A stretch of 64,000 nucleotides of DNA from positions 3,139,264-3,203,263 of the forward strand of contig NZ_JAIFZO010000002.1 of assembly GCF_026341275.1 (NCBI RefSeq), in the 5' to 3' direction. The stretch comes from Streptomyces ortus. GTDB lineage: Bacteria; Actinomycetota; Actinomycetes; Streptomycetales; Streptomycetaceae. The number at the start of each line of letters is the position of its first letter. Position 1 is the stretch's first letter. A model generated the notes under the pieces. The model saw only the letters and a list, made by a program, of their open reading frames with translations, was not told where the DNA came from and did not search any database. The position numbers and the translations under genes were made by a program. Shown in pieces: positions 26,509-35,514 of the stretch.

Positions 26509-26641
26509 CGCCACGAGGTGAAGGTATCGGGCGGGATGTCCCCGCCGACAGGTCCCCGTACCCCTGAGGCGGGCCGCCGGCCCTCCAATGCCACAATGGA
26601 CGGACGCTTGTGCGCTCATTCACAAACACCGAAGGTGACCC

Positions 26642-26986
26642 GTGGACATCAAGACCGCCTCCGCCCTCCGCCGCCTCCGACTGGTCTCCGGACCGGAGGC
26701 CGTCTCGTTCCTGCTGCTGCTCGTGTGTTCGGTGCTGAAGCGGACCACGGACTTCAACGCGGTGCCGGTGATGGGCATGGTCCACGGAGTCCTCTTCGTG
26801 CTGTACGTGATCTTCTGGGCCGACGCGTGGAACCGGGCGAAGTGGGGGCTGAGGACCGCAGCGCTCTACTTCGTGCTGTCCGTGCTGCCGACCGGCGGCT
26901 TCTTCGCCGAGCGCAAGCTCAAGGGTGAGGCCGAGGCCGCGGTCATCAAGTCCCGTGCGCGCAACGAGGGGATCGTGGGCGCATGA
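26642..26986 (+). CDS. DUF3817 membrane protein (copy 1)
   Basis: A 114-residue integral membrane protein with three hydrophobic helices: VSFLLLLVCSVLKR, MVHGVLFVLYVIFWADAW and LRTAALYFVLSVLPTGGFFAERKL. The last motif is the DUF3817 signature. Start is GTG at 26642. Its stop overlaps the ATG of the thiamine-binding gene. A paralogue lies at 35515-35853. Function is unknown. Confidence 0.88.
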   Translation: MDIKTASALRRLRLVSGPEAVSFLLLLVCSVLKRTTDFNAVPVMGMVHGVLFVLYVIFWADAWNRAKWGLRTAALYFVLSVLPTGGFFAERKLKGEAEAAVIKSRARNEGIVGA

Positions 26987-27276
26987 TCGTCGCCTTTTCC
27001 GTGACGCCGCTCGGGGTCAGCGAGGACGTGGGGGAGTACGTGGCCGACGCGGTGCGGGTCGTCCGTGAGTCGGGGCTCCCGAACCGGACGGACGCCATGT
27101 TCACCTCGCTGGAGGGCGAGTGGGATGAGGTGATGGACGTGGTGCGGCGGGCGGTCGCGGCCGTCGAGGCGCGGGCGCCGCGGGTGTCGTTGATCCTGAA
27201 GGCGGACATTCGGCCGGGGGTGACGGACGGGCTGACGTCCAAGGTGTCCACGGTGGAGCGCCACTTGTCCGCGTGA
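26983..27276 (+). CDS. MTH1187 family thiamine-binding protein
   Basis: A 97-residue ferredoxin-fold protein (MIVAFSVTPLGVSEDVGEYV, ending LTSKVSTVERHLSA). The family binds thiamine or its derivatives and forms tetramers. It overlaps the preceding DUF3817 gene by 4 bases (ATGA), so the two are co-translated. Its role here is not established. Confidence 0.9.
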   Translation: MIVAFSVTPLGVSEDVGEYVADAVRVVRESGLPNRTDAMFTSLEGEWDEVMDVVRRAVAAVEARAPRVSLILKADIRPGVTDGLTSKVSTVERHLSA

Positions 27277-27277
27277 G

Positions 27278-27359
27278 GGTGGCTTTGCACCTCCGGTGCG
27301 GGGGTCCGTTGCCGACTGCGGCCCAGTAGGGGGAACCCGCGCAGTTCTCCGCGCCCCTA
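27278..27359. repeat. dispersed intergenic repeat
   Basis: It begins with a small hairpin (GCACC-TCC-GGTGC) and ends with CGCGCAGTTCTCCGCGCCCCT, a diverged copy of the GCGCCGTTCCCCGCGCCCC core. It marks the left junction of the cslA-to-MFS block. The remaining bases up to 27489 show no gene. Confidence 0.6.
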
Positions 27360-27489
27360 AAGGAAGGCAGCCCCCTCCGCCGTAGGTGAGCCCTGACACC
27401 CACCTGGACCCCCTCCGTTCGACACGCCGACGTAATGCCACTTCTGTGTGGGTATCGGCTTGTTCGATCACTGGGCACTGGAGGGCGCT

Positions 27490-29280
27490 GTGCGGCCGGA
27501 GGGCTACGACTACGACACCCACAGCAGGTTGGCCGGACCGCTCACGGAGCCGTCCGGCTCGGCCTACCGGGTGCAGTACACCAAGCTCCTGTCGAGCGAG
27601 CCGCACCGAATACGAGCCGTCCTGCTCATGACGCTCGCCCCGGTGCTCACCGGACTGCTGCTGGTCTATCTCGTGTGGCCCACCCACTGGGTGGAGCGTG
27701 AGGGCGGCGCCCGCTGGCTGGTCGGCCTCGACATCACGATGCTCGTGGCGATCGGCCTGATCGAGCTCTTCATGGTCGTCAACGTCGTGTCGATCGCGCA
27801 CGCGACGATGGTCGCGAGGGATCCCGTTCCCGTCACCCCCGCCGAGGGCACCCGGGTCGCCTTCCTGACCACGTTCGTCCCCGGCAAGGAACCGCTCTCG
27901 ATGGTCCGCGCCACCCTCGAAGCGGCCGTCAGGGTCACCCACACCGGCCCGCTCGACGTCTGGCTCCTGGACGAGGGCGACGACGAACGTGCCAAGGCGC
28001 TCTGCGAGGAGCTCGGCGTCCGGCACTTCACCCGGCACGGCGTCCCCGAGTGGAACAGGGCCAAGGGCGTCCACAAGACCCGTACCAAGCACGGCAACTA
28101 CAACGCGTGGATCGCGATGCACGGCGGCGGTTACGACTTCTTCGCCTCCGTCGACACGGACCACGTCCCGCTCCCGGAGTTCCTGGAACGGATGATGGGC
28201 TACTTCCGCGACCCGGACGTCGCCTTCGTCGTCGGCCCGCAGGTGTACGGCAACTACACCACCCCAGTCACCAAGGCGGCCGAGTCCCAGCAGTTCCTCT
28301 TCCACGCCCTGATCCAGCGCGCCGGCAACCGCTACCGCGCGCCCATGTTCGTCGGCACCAACAACGTCGTACGGATCGCGGCCGTCAAGCAGGTCGGCGG
28401 CCTGTACGACTCCATCACCGAGGACATGGCCACCGGCTTCGAGATGCACCGGCACAAGAACCCGAGGACCGGTCACCACTGGCAGTCCGTCTACACCCCC
28501 GACGTGCTCGCCGTCGGTGAGGGCCCCGCCTCCTGGACCGACTTCTTCACCCAGCAGATGCGCTGGTCGCGCGGCACCTACGAGACGCTGTTCAAGCAGT
28601 ACTGGAAGGCACCCTTCACGATGCCGCCGGGACGGCTGTTCTCGTACACGCTGATGCTCGTCTACTACCCGATGACGGCCGTCAACTGGCTGCTGGGCAT
28701 CCTCAGCTGCGTCCTGTTCCTGTGCTTCGGCGCGTCCGGCACCCAGGTCTCGGCCTCCCTGTGGCTGATGCTCTACAGCGACGCCGCCGCACTCCAGGTC
28801 GGTCTGTATCTGTGGAACCGGCGGCACAACGTCTCCCCGCACGAGCCGGAGGGGTCGGGAGGTCTGGCGGGGATGGCGATGTCGGCCCTGTCCGCGCCCA
28901 TCTACCTGAAGTCCCTGGGCGCGGCCCTCGTCCGCCGTCCCAGCCGGTTCGTCATCACCCCCAAGGGCAGCGACGCCAGCCCCGACCGCGTCGCCACCTT
29001 CCGTATCCATCTCTTCTGGGCGACGGTCCTGACGTCGTCCCTGGTCGCGTCGTTCGTGCTCGACCACACCCACGCCGCCATGCGCACCTGGGCGGTCCTC
29101 GCGCTGGCCATCTCCCTCGCCCCGGTGGCGGTGTGGACCACCACCCGCGCCAGGGCCCGCAGGGCGGAGCAGCACCTCGTGCCCGCCGTCCGGATCAGTG
29201 AAACGGCCGAGCCCGCCCCGGCCCTCGCGGGCAGCGCCGCCGCCGGAACGGTCTCCAGCAGTACGACAGGAGGTAGCTAG
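27490..29280 (+). CDS. cslA: CslA-like family 2 glycosyltransferase (cellulose-synthase-like)
   Basis: A 596-residue membrane glycosyltransferase. Two N-terminal helices precede a GT2 domain with WLLDEGDD and DTDHVPLPEF (Asp motifs), ITEDMATGFE, and the processive motif QQMRWSRGT. Four or more C-terminal helices follow. In S. coelicolor CslA makes a beta-glucan at hyphal tips together with GlxA. The GTG at 27490 follows TGGAGGGC closely; the frame is open to a GTG at 27448 that lacks a ribosome-binding site. The tail is rich in Ala and Thr. glxA follows after 3 bases. Confidence 0.92.
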   Translation: MRPEGYDYDTHSRLAGPLTEPSGSAYRVQYTKLLSSEPHRIRAVLLMTLAPVLTGLLLVYLVWPTHWVEREGGARWLVGLDITMLVAIGLIELFMVVNVVSIAHATMVARDPVPVTPAEGTRVAFLTTFVPGKEPLSMVRATLEAAVRVTHTGPLDVWLLDEGDDERAKALCEELGVRHFTRHGVPEWNRAKGVHKTRTKHGNYNAWIAMHGGGYDFFASVDTDHVPLPEFLERMMGYFRDPDVAFVVGPQVYGNYTTPVTKAAESQQFLFHALIQRAGNRYRAPMFVGTNNVVRIAAVKQVGGLYDSITEDMATGFEMHRHKNPRTGHHWQSVYTPDVLAVGEGPASWTDFFTQQMRWSRGTYETLFKQYWKAPFTMPPGRLFSYTLMLVYYPMTAVNWLLGILSCVLFLCFGASGTQVSASLWLMLYSDAAALQVGLYLWNRRHNVSPHEPEGSGGLAGMAMSALSAPIYLKSLGAALVRRPSRFVITPKGSDASPDRVATFRIHLFWATVLTSSLVASFVLDHTHAAMRTWAVLALAISLAPVAVWTTTRARARRAEQHLVPAVRISETAEPAPALAGSAAAGTVSSSTTGGS

Positions 29281-29283
29281 GCC

Positions 29284-31293
29284 ATGGCCCACCGGCCCCT
29301 GAAGATCTCGAAGAAGATGTTTCCGCAGAGGACGTTTTCGAAGAAGTCGCTTTCGAAGAAGACCCAGAAGCGGCTGCTCGGCGTGGGTGGCGTCGCGCTG
29401 CTCGCCGGACTCAACGCGCCGGCCGCCATCGGCTTCGCCTCGGAGCAGTACTACGAGTACAAGATCGCCCAGCCCGGCTACCAGGCGAAGTACGGCTCGT
29501 GGAAGCGGCTCGACATCCCCGAGGAGTTCCGCACCAACGCCATCCACGCGGCGCTCCTGCACACCGGCAAGGTGCTGATCGTCGCGGGCTCCGGCAACGA
29601 GCAGAAGAAGTTCGACAAGGGGTCCTTCGACACCGTGCTGTGGGATCCGAAGGCCGACACCTTCAAGAAGATCGCCACCCCGGCCGACTTCTTCTGCGGG
29701 GGGCACGCCCAACTGCCCAGCGGCCGGCTGCTCGTGGCCGGCGGCACGGCCCGCTACGAACGGCTCGACGGCGAGGTCGAGCGGGCCGGCGGCGGTATGC
29801 GGGTGAAGAACGAGAACCCGGACAAGACCATCGCGCTCAAGAAGGGCACCCGGTTCCGCTCGCCCTCCGGCGTCGAGTACGTCAGCCGCGTCGACGTCAC
29901 CGTGCCCAAGGCCAAGCGCACCCAGGAGATCACCTACAACAGGGCCGGCGTCATGCAGCCCTGGAAGACGAAGGTCGAGGCGAGCGAGGCCCGGGTCTTC
30001 GTCGAGGCCGTCGAGGACGGTCCGGCGCCGGTCACGGACAAGCGCGCCCAGTACGAGATCCTCGGCCTCAAGGGAAAGGACGCCGACAACACCTACGGCC
30101 TCTCCGAGAAGATCACCATGGAGAAGCAGGACTTCCAGGGGATCAGGGCCGCCTACGAGTTCGACCCGACGGCGGAGAAGTACGTGCCCGTCGAGCCGAT
30201 GGACAAGGCCCGCTGGTACCCGACGCTCGTCGGCCTCCAGAACGGGAAGGTGCTCGCGGTCTCCGGACTCGACGACGTCGGTGTGATCGACCCGGGCGAC
30301 AACGAGATCTACGACCCGGGGACGAAGAAGTGGACCCCGGGGCCCAAGCGCTACTTCCCCACCTACCCGGCCCTCTTCCTCACCAAGGGCGGCAAGCTCT
30401 TCTACCCCGCCTCGAACGCCGGTTACGGACCCGCCGAACTCGGCCGCGACGCGGGTCTGTGGGACCTCAGGACCAACAAGTTCCAGAAGGTGCCCGGACT
30501 GGGCGACCCGGACGAGACGGAGACCTCGGCCTCGCTCCTGCTGCCGCCCGCCCAGGACCAGAAGGTGATGATCCTCGGCGGCGGAGGGGTCGGCGAGTCC
30601 AAGAAGTCGACCTCGCGCACGGCCGTCGTCGACCTCAAGAAGGCCAATCCCGCCTTCGAGGACGGCCCCGACCTGCCGCAGGGCACCCGCTATCTGAACA
30701 GCGTGATCATGCCGGACGACTCGGTGTTCACGTCCAACGGCTCCAAGGACTACCGGGGGCGCGGTGCCAGCAACATCCACAAGGCGCAGTTCTACGACCC
30801 GAAGTCCAACTCCTTCCGTACGGCCGCCTCGCCGAAGGTCGGCCGCAACTACCACTCCGAGGCGCTTCTGCTGCCCGACGGCCGGATCGCCACCTTCGGC
30901 TCCGACCCGCTCTTCGACGACCAGCAGAACACCAAGCTCGGGCACTTCGAGCAGCGCATGGAGATCTTCACTCCGCCCGCCCTGCACAAGAACGGCAAGG
31001 CCCGCCCCGTGCTCGGCGACGGACCGCAGGAGGTGGACGGCCAGGGCCGCGCCACCTTCGCGACCCGGCACCCGGAGAAGGTCGTGAACGCCCGGCTGAT
31101 GCGGCCCAGCGCGGTCACGCACACCACGGACGTCGAGCAGCGGTCCATCGCGCTGGGGCTCACCCGGTCCAAGGACTCGGTGACCGTGGACGTACCGAAG
31201 GACCGGACGCTGGTTCCGCCCGGCTGGTACATGCTGTTCGTGTCGGACGCGGACGGGACGCCGTCCGAGGCGAAGTGGGTCCAGGTGAAGTGA
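29284..31293 (+). CDS. glxA: GlxA-like mononuclear copper-radical oxidase
   Basis: A 669-residue galactose-oxidase/glyoxal-oxidase-family enzyme. A basic N-terminus and a hydrophobic anchor (about 31-51) export it. Expected active-site elements are visible: Cys138 in FFCGGH and Tyr312 in ARWYPT for the Tyr-Cys cofactor, Tyr523-His524 in RNYHSE and His613 in VTHTT as copper ligands. Kelch-like propeller repeats and a C-terminal all-beta domain are complete. It oxidises the CslA glycan or small aldehydes and is needed for tip glycan deposition in S. lividans. It starts 3 bases after cslA. Confidence 0.92.
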   Translation: MAHRPLKISKKMFPQRTFSKKSLSKKTQKRLLGVGGVALLAGLNAPAAIGFASEQYYEYKIAQPGYQAKYGSWKRLDIPEEFRTNAIHAALLHTGKVLIVAGSGNEQKKFDKGSFDTVLWDPKADTFKKIATPADFFCGGHAQLPSGRLLVAGGTARYERLDGEVERAGGGMRVKNENPDKTIALKKGTRFRSPSGVEYVSRVDVTVPKAKRTQEITYNRAGVMQPWKTKVEASEARVFVEAVEDGPAPVTDKRAQYEILGLKGKDADNTYGLSEKITMEKQDFQGIRAAYEFDPTAEKYVPVEPMDKARWYPTLVGLQNGKVLAVSGLDDVGVIDPGDNEIYDPGTKKWTPGPKRYFPTYPALFLTKGGKLFYPASNAGYGPAELGRDAGLWDLRTNKFQKVPGLGDPDETETSASLLLPPAQDQKVMILGGGGVGESKKSTSRTAVVDLKKANPAFEDGPDLPQGTRYLNSVIMPDDSVFTSNGSKDYRGRGASNIHKAQFYDPKSNSFRTAASPKVGRNYHSEALLLPDGRIATFGSDPLFDDQQNTKLGHFEQRMEIFTPPALHKNGKARPVLGDGPQEVDGQGRATFATRHPEKVVNARLMRPSAVTHTTDVEQRSIALGLTRSKDSVTVDVPKDRTLVPPGWYMLFVSDADGTPSEAKWVQVK

Positions 31294-31327
31294 GCTCCCG
31301 AGGGGCGGCCCGCCGCCTCCGGGTGAC

Positions 31328-32374
31328 CTATCGGGACTTGGAGTTGCGGGCCAGGCCGAGCGCGTAGTCGGCCCACCACTGCCCGGCCGCGGGGCCTCCC
31401 CTGCACTGCCCGTCCGACTCGCCGGGCCGCTTGATCCACAGGTAGGCGTCCACGACCGGGTCGCCGGTGTCGGTGGTGGGCGGGGTGCCGAGCGCCCGGC
31501 CCGGCGGGTTGCACCAGGCCTGCGCGCGGTCGCCCCGCAGCGGGCCGTTGCCGTTGCGGCTGGTGTCCACGACGAAGTGCTTGCCGCCTAGCGCCTCCGA
31601 GAGGCGGCGGCCGTACTCCTTGGTGATCCCGTCCGTCTGGAAGTTGGAGACGTTCAGGGCGAAGCCGTCGGCGTTCGCGATCCCGGCCCGCCCGAGGGGC
31701 TCGACGAGCTTGAGCGGCTCCGCGATCCAGTCCGGGTTGCCCGCGTCCAGGTACACCTTCGTGTTCGGCTGCCGCTTCAGCCGCACGATCGCCTCGGAGA
31801 GCAACCGCTCACGTTGCGCGTGGTACTCGCCCGGTGTGCAGCCGTCCACCATGTGGGCGACCGCGTCGGGCTCCAGGACCACCAGGGCGGGGCTGTCGCC
31901 CAGGGCCTTCGCGAACCGGTCGATCCAGTCCCGGTAGGCGCTCGCGTCGTGCGCCCCGCCCGCCGAGTGCTGACCGCAGTCGCGGTGCGGGATGTCGTAC
32001 GCCACGAACACGGGCGTCCGCCCGTCCCTGGCCGCCGCCTCCGCCACCGCCCCGATCCGCGCCTCGGGGTGGTCGCCGGCCGGCCACAGCGCCGCGGGCC
32101 GGTCCGCGATGCGCTTGAGCAGCTTCGCGTCGTTGCCCCGACCCTGCCGCTCCCACGCACGGGCCTGCCGGGCGGCGGGGCTCTGCGGGTCGATCCAGAA
32201 CGGGGAGCCGGCGGCGGGGTCCGCCGCGCGGGACTCCTGGGCCGCGGCGGCCGGATCGGTCTCGGGCGAGGACGAACAGCCCGTCACGAGTCCCAGCGCG
32301 GCGGACGCGGCGGACGCGGCGAACACGGCGAGCGCCGCGCGGGTACGGGTGCGGGTACGGGTCGGCCGGAACAT
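31328..32374 (-). CDS. cslZ: secreted GH6 endoglucanase (CslZ type), lipoprotein
   Basis: A 348-residue glycoside hydrolase family 6 protein. A lipobox LGLVTGC after a hydrophobic stretch predicts a lipoprotein. GH6 motifs include YDIPHRDCGQHSAGG, the catalytic-acid region LVVLEPDAVAH and WIKRPGESDGQC. It is convergent with glxA, 34 bases apart. In S. coelicolor a GH6 gene sits beside cslA-glxA and is thought to trim or nick glycan at the tip. No cellulose-binding module is present. Confidence 0.9.
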   Translation of the reverse strand: MFRPTRTRTRTRAALAVFAASAASAALGLVTGCSSSPETDPAAAAQESRAADPAAGSPFWIDPQSPAARQARAWERQGRGNDAKLLKRIADRPAALWPAGDHPEARIGAVAEAAARDGRTPVFVAYDIPHRDCGQHSAGGAHDASAYRDWIDRFAKALGDSPALVVLEPDAVAHMVDGCTPGEYHAQRERLLSEAIVRLKRQPNTKVYLDAGNPDWIAEPLKLVEPLGRAGIANADGFALNVSNFQTDGITKEYGRRLSEALGGKHFVVDTSRNGNGPLRGDRAQAWCNPPGRALGTPPTTDTGDPVVDAYLWIKRPGESDGQCRGGPAAGQWWADYALGLARNSKSR

Positions 32375-32547
32375 CCTGCCCCCTTGGGCGAAGGTGACCG
32401 TCAGTGACGGACGGTTTTCCGGTCATCGTGACATAGCGGGCCTATCGGGCACAGGTGCGACACCGCGACACCGCGACACTGCGCACCGCGAGACCGCGAG
32501 ACCGCGACACCGCGAGGTGTCCGGCATCCGTCGGTCCTGGCGGTACG

Positions 32548-33531
32548 TCAGGCTCCTACCGAGGCCAGCGCGATGCCGAGCGGGGTCCGCTCGTACAGCA
32601 CCTGGTGTCCGTACCGGTGCGAGACGAGCAGGCCCGCGTCACGCAGCGCCGACAGGTGCGCGGAGACGGACGAGGGCGCGAGCCCGAGGCGGTGCGCGAG
32701 GGCGGTGGTGGCGGTCGGTTCCGCCAGTCCGGCCAGCACGGCGGCCCGGCCCCGGCCCAGCAGCCGTACGAGGGCATCGGGAGTCCGGTCGGACGGTTCG
32801 GCCCACAGGCCCCCGATGCCCCGCGCCGGATAGACCAGCGCCGGCTGCCAGGGCGGCTCGAAGCCGCTCACCACGTCCGGCCAGGTGAAGACGCTGGGCA
32901 TCAGCACCAGCCCCTGCCCGCCCAGTTCGCGTACGTGCTCCCCCCGCGAGTCGACCGTCAGCCGGCCCGCGTCCCAGGCGACCCGCCGGTCCAGTTCGGG
33001 CAGCAGACCGGCGAGGCCCACCTCGGCGAGACGGCGGGAGTGGAAGGCGATGTCCGCCTCCAGGAGGGCCCGGAGCCTCGGCCAGGCGGGCTCCACGAGG
33101 GCGTGCCAGGCCGCCTCCGTCGTGTCCGCCAGCTCCCGCACGGCCCGCGCGGGGTCGGCGAGCATCGCCCGGCCGGCCGGGGACTCGGCGGCGCCCGGGG
33201 TGTCCGCGAGCGAGATCGCGAGTTCGGTCCGCGCGAGCTCGGGGTCGGTGGCGCGTACGGCGGCGATCTCCTCCTCGAACGTGGCCGCGGGACCGATCGG
33301 AGGCGGCATCAGACAGTCCGGGCTGTTCCCGCGCTGCGGCATCAGCAGCCACAGCGGTTCGAGGTCCAGCTCGGCCGCCGCCGAGCGGATGCGGCGCAGC
33401 CAGGCGGGGTGGTAGCCCTGCCGTTCCGGGCGCCGCAGGGTGCGTACCGCCTGGTGCGTCTCCCACAGGGGTGACAGCGCGAAACGGCAGTTGAGGAGGT
33501 CGTCCTCGCCGAGGTGGAGGTGGTACGGCAT
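32548..33531 (-). CDS. ArsR/SmtB-like winged-helix regulator (DUF5937 type)
   Basis: A 327-residue regulator. An N-terminal domain of about 220 residues (MPYHLHLGEDDLLNCRF...) of unknown ligand is followed by a C-terminal ArsR-type helix-turn-helix (TTALAHRLGLAPSSVSAHLS, ALRDAGLLVSHRYGHQVLYE). The ATG at 33531 follows GGGAGGCGTG; upstream in-frame codons would overlap the divergent MFS gene. It shares an 84-base divergent promoter region with the MFS exporter gene, with a 16-bp palindrome, and most likely represses it. Confidence 0.88.
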   Translation of the reverse strand: MPYHLHLGEDDLLNCRFALSPLWETHQAVRTLRRPERQGYHPAWLRRIRSAAAELDLEPLWLLMPQRGNSPDCLMPPPIGPAATFEEEIAAVRATDPELARTELAISLADTPGAAESPAGRAMLADPARAVRELADTTEAAWHALVEPAWPRLRALLEADIAFHSRRLAEVGLAGLLPELDRRVAWDAGRLTVDSRGEHVRELGGQGLVLMPSVFTWPDVVSGFEPPWQPALVYPARGIGGLWAEPSDRTPDALVRLLGRGRAAVLAGLAEPTATTALAHRLGLAPSSVSAHLSALRDAGLLVSHRYGHQVLYERTPLGIALASVGA

Positions 33532-33559
33532 CACGCCTCCCGGGAGGTCGGGGCGGAGA

Positions 33560-33575
33560 TTCGGCCTGGGCCGAA
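33560..33575. promoter_or_regulatory. candidate operator between ArsR-type gene and MFS gene
   Basis: A perfect inverted repeat TTCGGCC-TG-GGCCGAA lies 28 bases before the regulator start and 40 bases before the exporter start. Its position in a short divergent gap makes it the best candidate for the regulator's binding site. Confidence 0.5.
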
Positions 33576-33615
33576 ACTCTAGGCCGTCCGGCGCGGTCAC
33601 GCGACGCTGCTTCTC

Positions 33616-34890
33616 ATGCCAGAAGAAACACAGACCGCGCAGGCGGCTCCCGAACTCCCGAGGGACGACGCGAGGGGAAGCGGCTACGGCAGGGCCTTCG
33701 CCGTCACGGAGTTCCGGTTCGTCTTCGCCGCGCACGCCCTGTCCCTGCTGGGTGTCGTCGTCAGCGAGATCGCCCTGACCGTCCTCGTGTACGAGCTGAC
33801 GGGATCGCCGCTGCTCAGCGCACTGGCCTTCGCGCTGGGCTTCCTGCCGTACCTCGTGGGCGGGACGCTGCTGTCCGGAGTGGCCGACCGGTACCCGGCC
33901 CGGCGCGTCCTCGTCGTGTGCGACCTCGTGTGCGCGGGATGCGCGGCGCTGATGGCCCTGCCGGCCACCCCCGTCGTCGCCCTGCTCGCCCTGCGCTGTG
34001 CCATCGCCGCCGTCTCACCCGTGTTCAGCGGCACCCGGATGGCCACGCTGGCGGAGATCCTCGGTGACGGGGACCTGTTCGTGCTCGGCCGCTCGCTGCT
34101 GCGGATCGTGGCGCAGAGCGCCGTGCTCGTCGGCTTCGGTCTCGGCGGTGTCCTGCTGGCCTTCGTGGCGCCGCGCGGGGCCTTGGTCATCACCTTCGCC
34201 ACCTTCCTCGCCTCCGCGCTGCTGCTGCGCGTCGGCACCCGGCGCAGGCCCGCGCGGACCGGCGCCGGACCGCTGATGCGGTACTCGCTCGCCGGCACCC
34301 GGCAGGTCCTGGCCGACCGCCGGATCCGGGCGCTGCTCCTGCTGCTCTGGGTGCCGCCGATGTTCGTCGTCGCGCCGGAGGCCCTCGCCGCCGCGTACGC
34401 GGACGAGATCGGGGTCGGCACGGCCTGGATCGGGCTGCTGATGTGCGCGATGCCCGTCGGGACGATCGCGGGGGAGCTGTACGCGGGCGCCGCCCTGTCA
34501 CCGGCCGCCCGCTCGCGGATCGTGCTGCCCCTGGCGGGCTGCGGTCTGCTGCCGCTCGTCGCCTACCCCTTCCGTCCGGACCTCGGCTGGATCCTGCTCG
34601 CGCTGCTGGTCGCCGGGGCGGCGGGCGCGTACACGCTGGGGCTCGACCGCTGGTTCGTGGACGCCGTGCCGGAGGAACTGCGCGGGCGGGCCATGACCGT
34701 GCACACCGCCGGGCTGATGACCATCCAGGGTGTGGGGATGGCGCTGGCCGGTGCGGCGGCCGAGTTCTGGCCGGTCAGCACGGTGGTGGGCGGGGTCGGT
34801 GTGCTCGGGACGGTGTGCTGTCTGCTGCTGGTGGCGGAGGTGCGGCGCACGCAGGGGGCGGGCGCATACCGAAAGGCGAGACGGGGCTGA
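33616..34890 (+). CDS. MFS transporter (exporter)
   Basis: A 424-residue major facilitator protein with about 10-12 membrane helices. Motif A-like GTLLSGVADRYPARRVL lies in the first cytoplasmic loop. A central loop contains RVGTRRRPARTGAGP. The paired regulator and lack of a sugar-type signature suggest drug or metabolite efflux. ATG at 33616; the N-terminal 30 residues are hydrophilic. The MarR gene follows about 30 bases downstream on the same strand. Confidence 0.87.
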   Translation: MPEETQTAQAAPELPRDDARGSGYGRAFAVTEFRFVFAAHALSLLGVVVSEIALTVLVYELTGSPLLSALAFALGFLPYLVGGTLLSGVADRYPARRVLVVCDLVCAGCAALMALPATPVVALLALRCAIAAVSPVFSGTRMATLAEILGDGDLFVLGRSLLRIVAQSAVLVGFGLGGVLLAFVAPRGALVITFATFLASALLLRVGTRRRPARTGAGPLMRYSLAGTRQVLADRRIRALLLLLWVPPMFVVAPEALAAAYADEIGVGTAWIGLLMCAMPVGTIAGELYAGAALSPAARSRIVLPLAGCGLLPLVAYPFRPDLGWILLALLVAGAAGAYTLGLDRWFVDAVPEELRGRAMTVHTAGLMTIQGVGMALAGAAAEFWPVSTVVGGVGVLGTVCCLLLVAEVRRTQGAGAYRKARRG

Positions 34891-34922
34891 CCACGATATG
34901 ACCGGCCGGTAGGGTCTTTGCC

Positions 34923-35432
34923 GTGTCGAAGCCGCTCAGCCTTGCCTTTGATCCCATCGCCCGAGCCGACGAACTCTGGAAACAGCGGTGGGGGTCCGTC
35001 CCGTCCATGGGCGCGATCACCTCGATCATGCGCGCGCACCAGATCCTCCTCGCCGAGGTCGACGCGGTCGTCAAGCCGTACGGGCTGACGTTCGCCCGTT
35101 ACGAGGCGCTGGTGCTGCTCACCTTCTCGAAGGCCGGTGAGCTGCCGATGTCCAAGATCGGCGAGCGGCTGATGGTGCACCCGACGTCCGTGACGAACAC
35201 GGTGGACCGGCTCGTGCGCTCCGGGCTCGTCGACAAGCGGCCCAACCCCAACGACGGACGCGGCACCCTCGCCTCGATCACCGACAAGGGCCGGGAGGTC
35301 TGCGACGCGGCCACCCGCGACCTGATGGCGATGGAGTTCGGGCTCGGCGCGTACGACGCCGAGGAGTGCCGGGAGATCTTCGCGATGCTGCGACCGCTGA
35401 GGGTGGCGGCGCACGACTTCGACGAGGAGTAG
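34923..35432 (+). CDS. MarR-family regulator (SCO5413-like)
   Basis: A 169-residue MarR protein. The winged helix runs through LPMSKIGERLMVHPTSVTNT and VDRLVRSGLVDKRPNPNDGR. Position immediately before DUF3817 and icmA matches SCO5413 of S. coelicolor, whose crystal structure is known but whose ligand is not (from memory). Start GTG at 34923. Two MarR genes in this window (also 23861) are not close relatives. Confidence 0.9.
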   Translation: MSKPLSLAFDPIARADELWKQRWGSVPSMGAITSIMRAHQILLAEVDAVVKPYGLTFARYEALVLLTFSKAGELPMSKIGERLMVHPTSVTNTVDRLVRSGLVDKRPNPNDGRGTLASITDKGREVCDAATRDLMAMEFGLGAYDAEECREIFAMLRPLRVAAHDFDEE

Positions 35433-35514
35433 GGCCCGCGCGGCACCGCCGGGACCGGAAGGTGACACGGGGGTGCGCGAAGATCGTGGCAAACCGGTGG
35501 TTACGCTCGTAGCC

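Noticed and set aside
26866..31122. A 1418-codon open frame on the minus strand
   Set aside because: It runs across four real plus-strand genes and has no domain; it is a product of third-position GC bias.
27490..32374. Bacterial cellulose synthase (bcs) operon
   Set aside because: There is no BcsB, BcsC or PilZ domain, and the pairing with a copper-radical oxidase is that of the streptomycete CslA-GlxA system.
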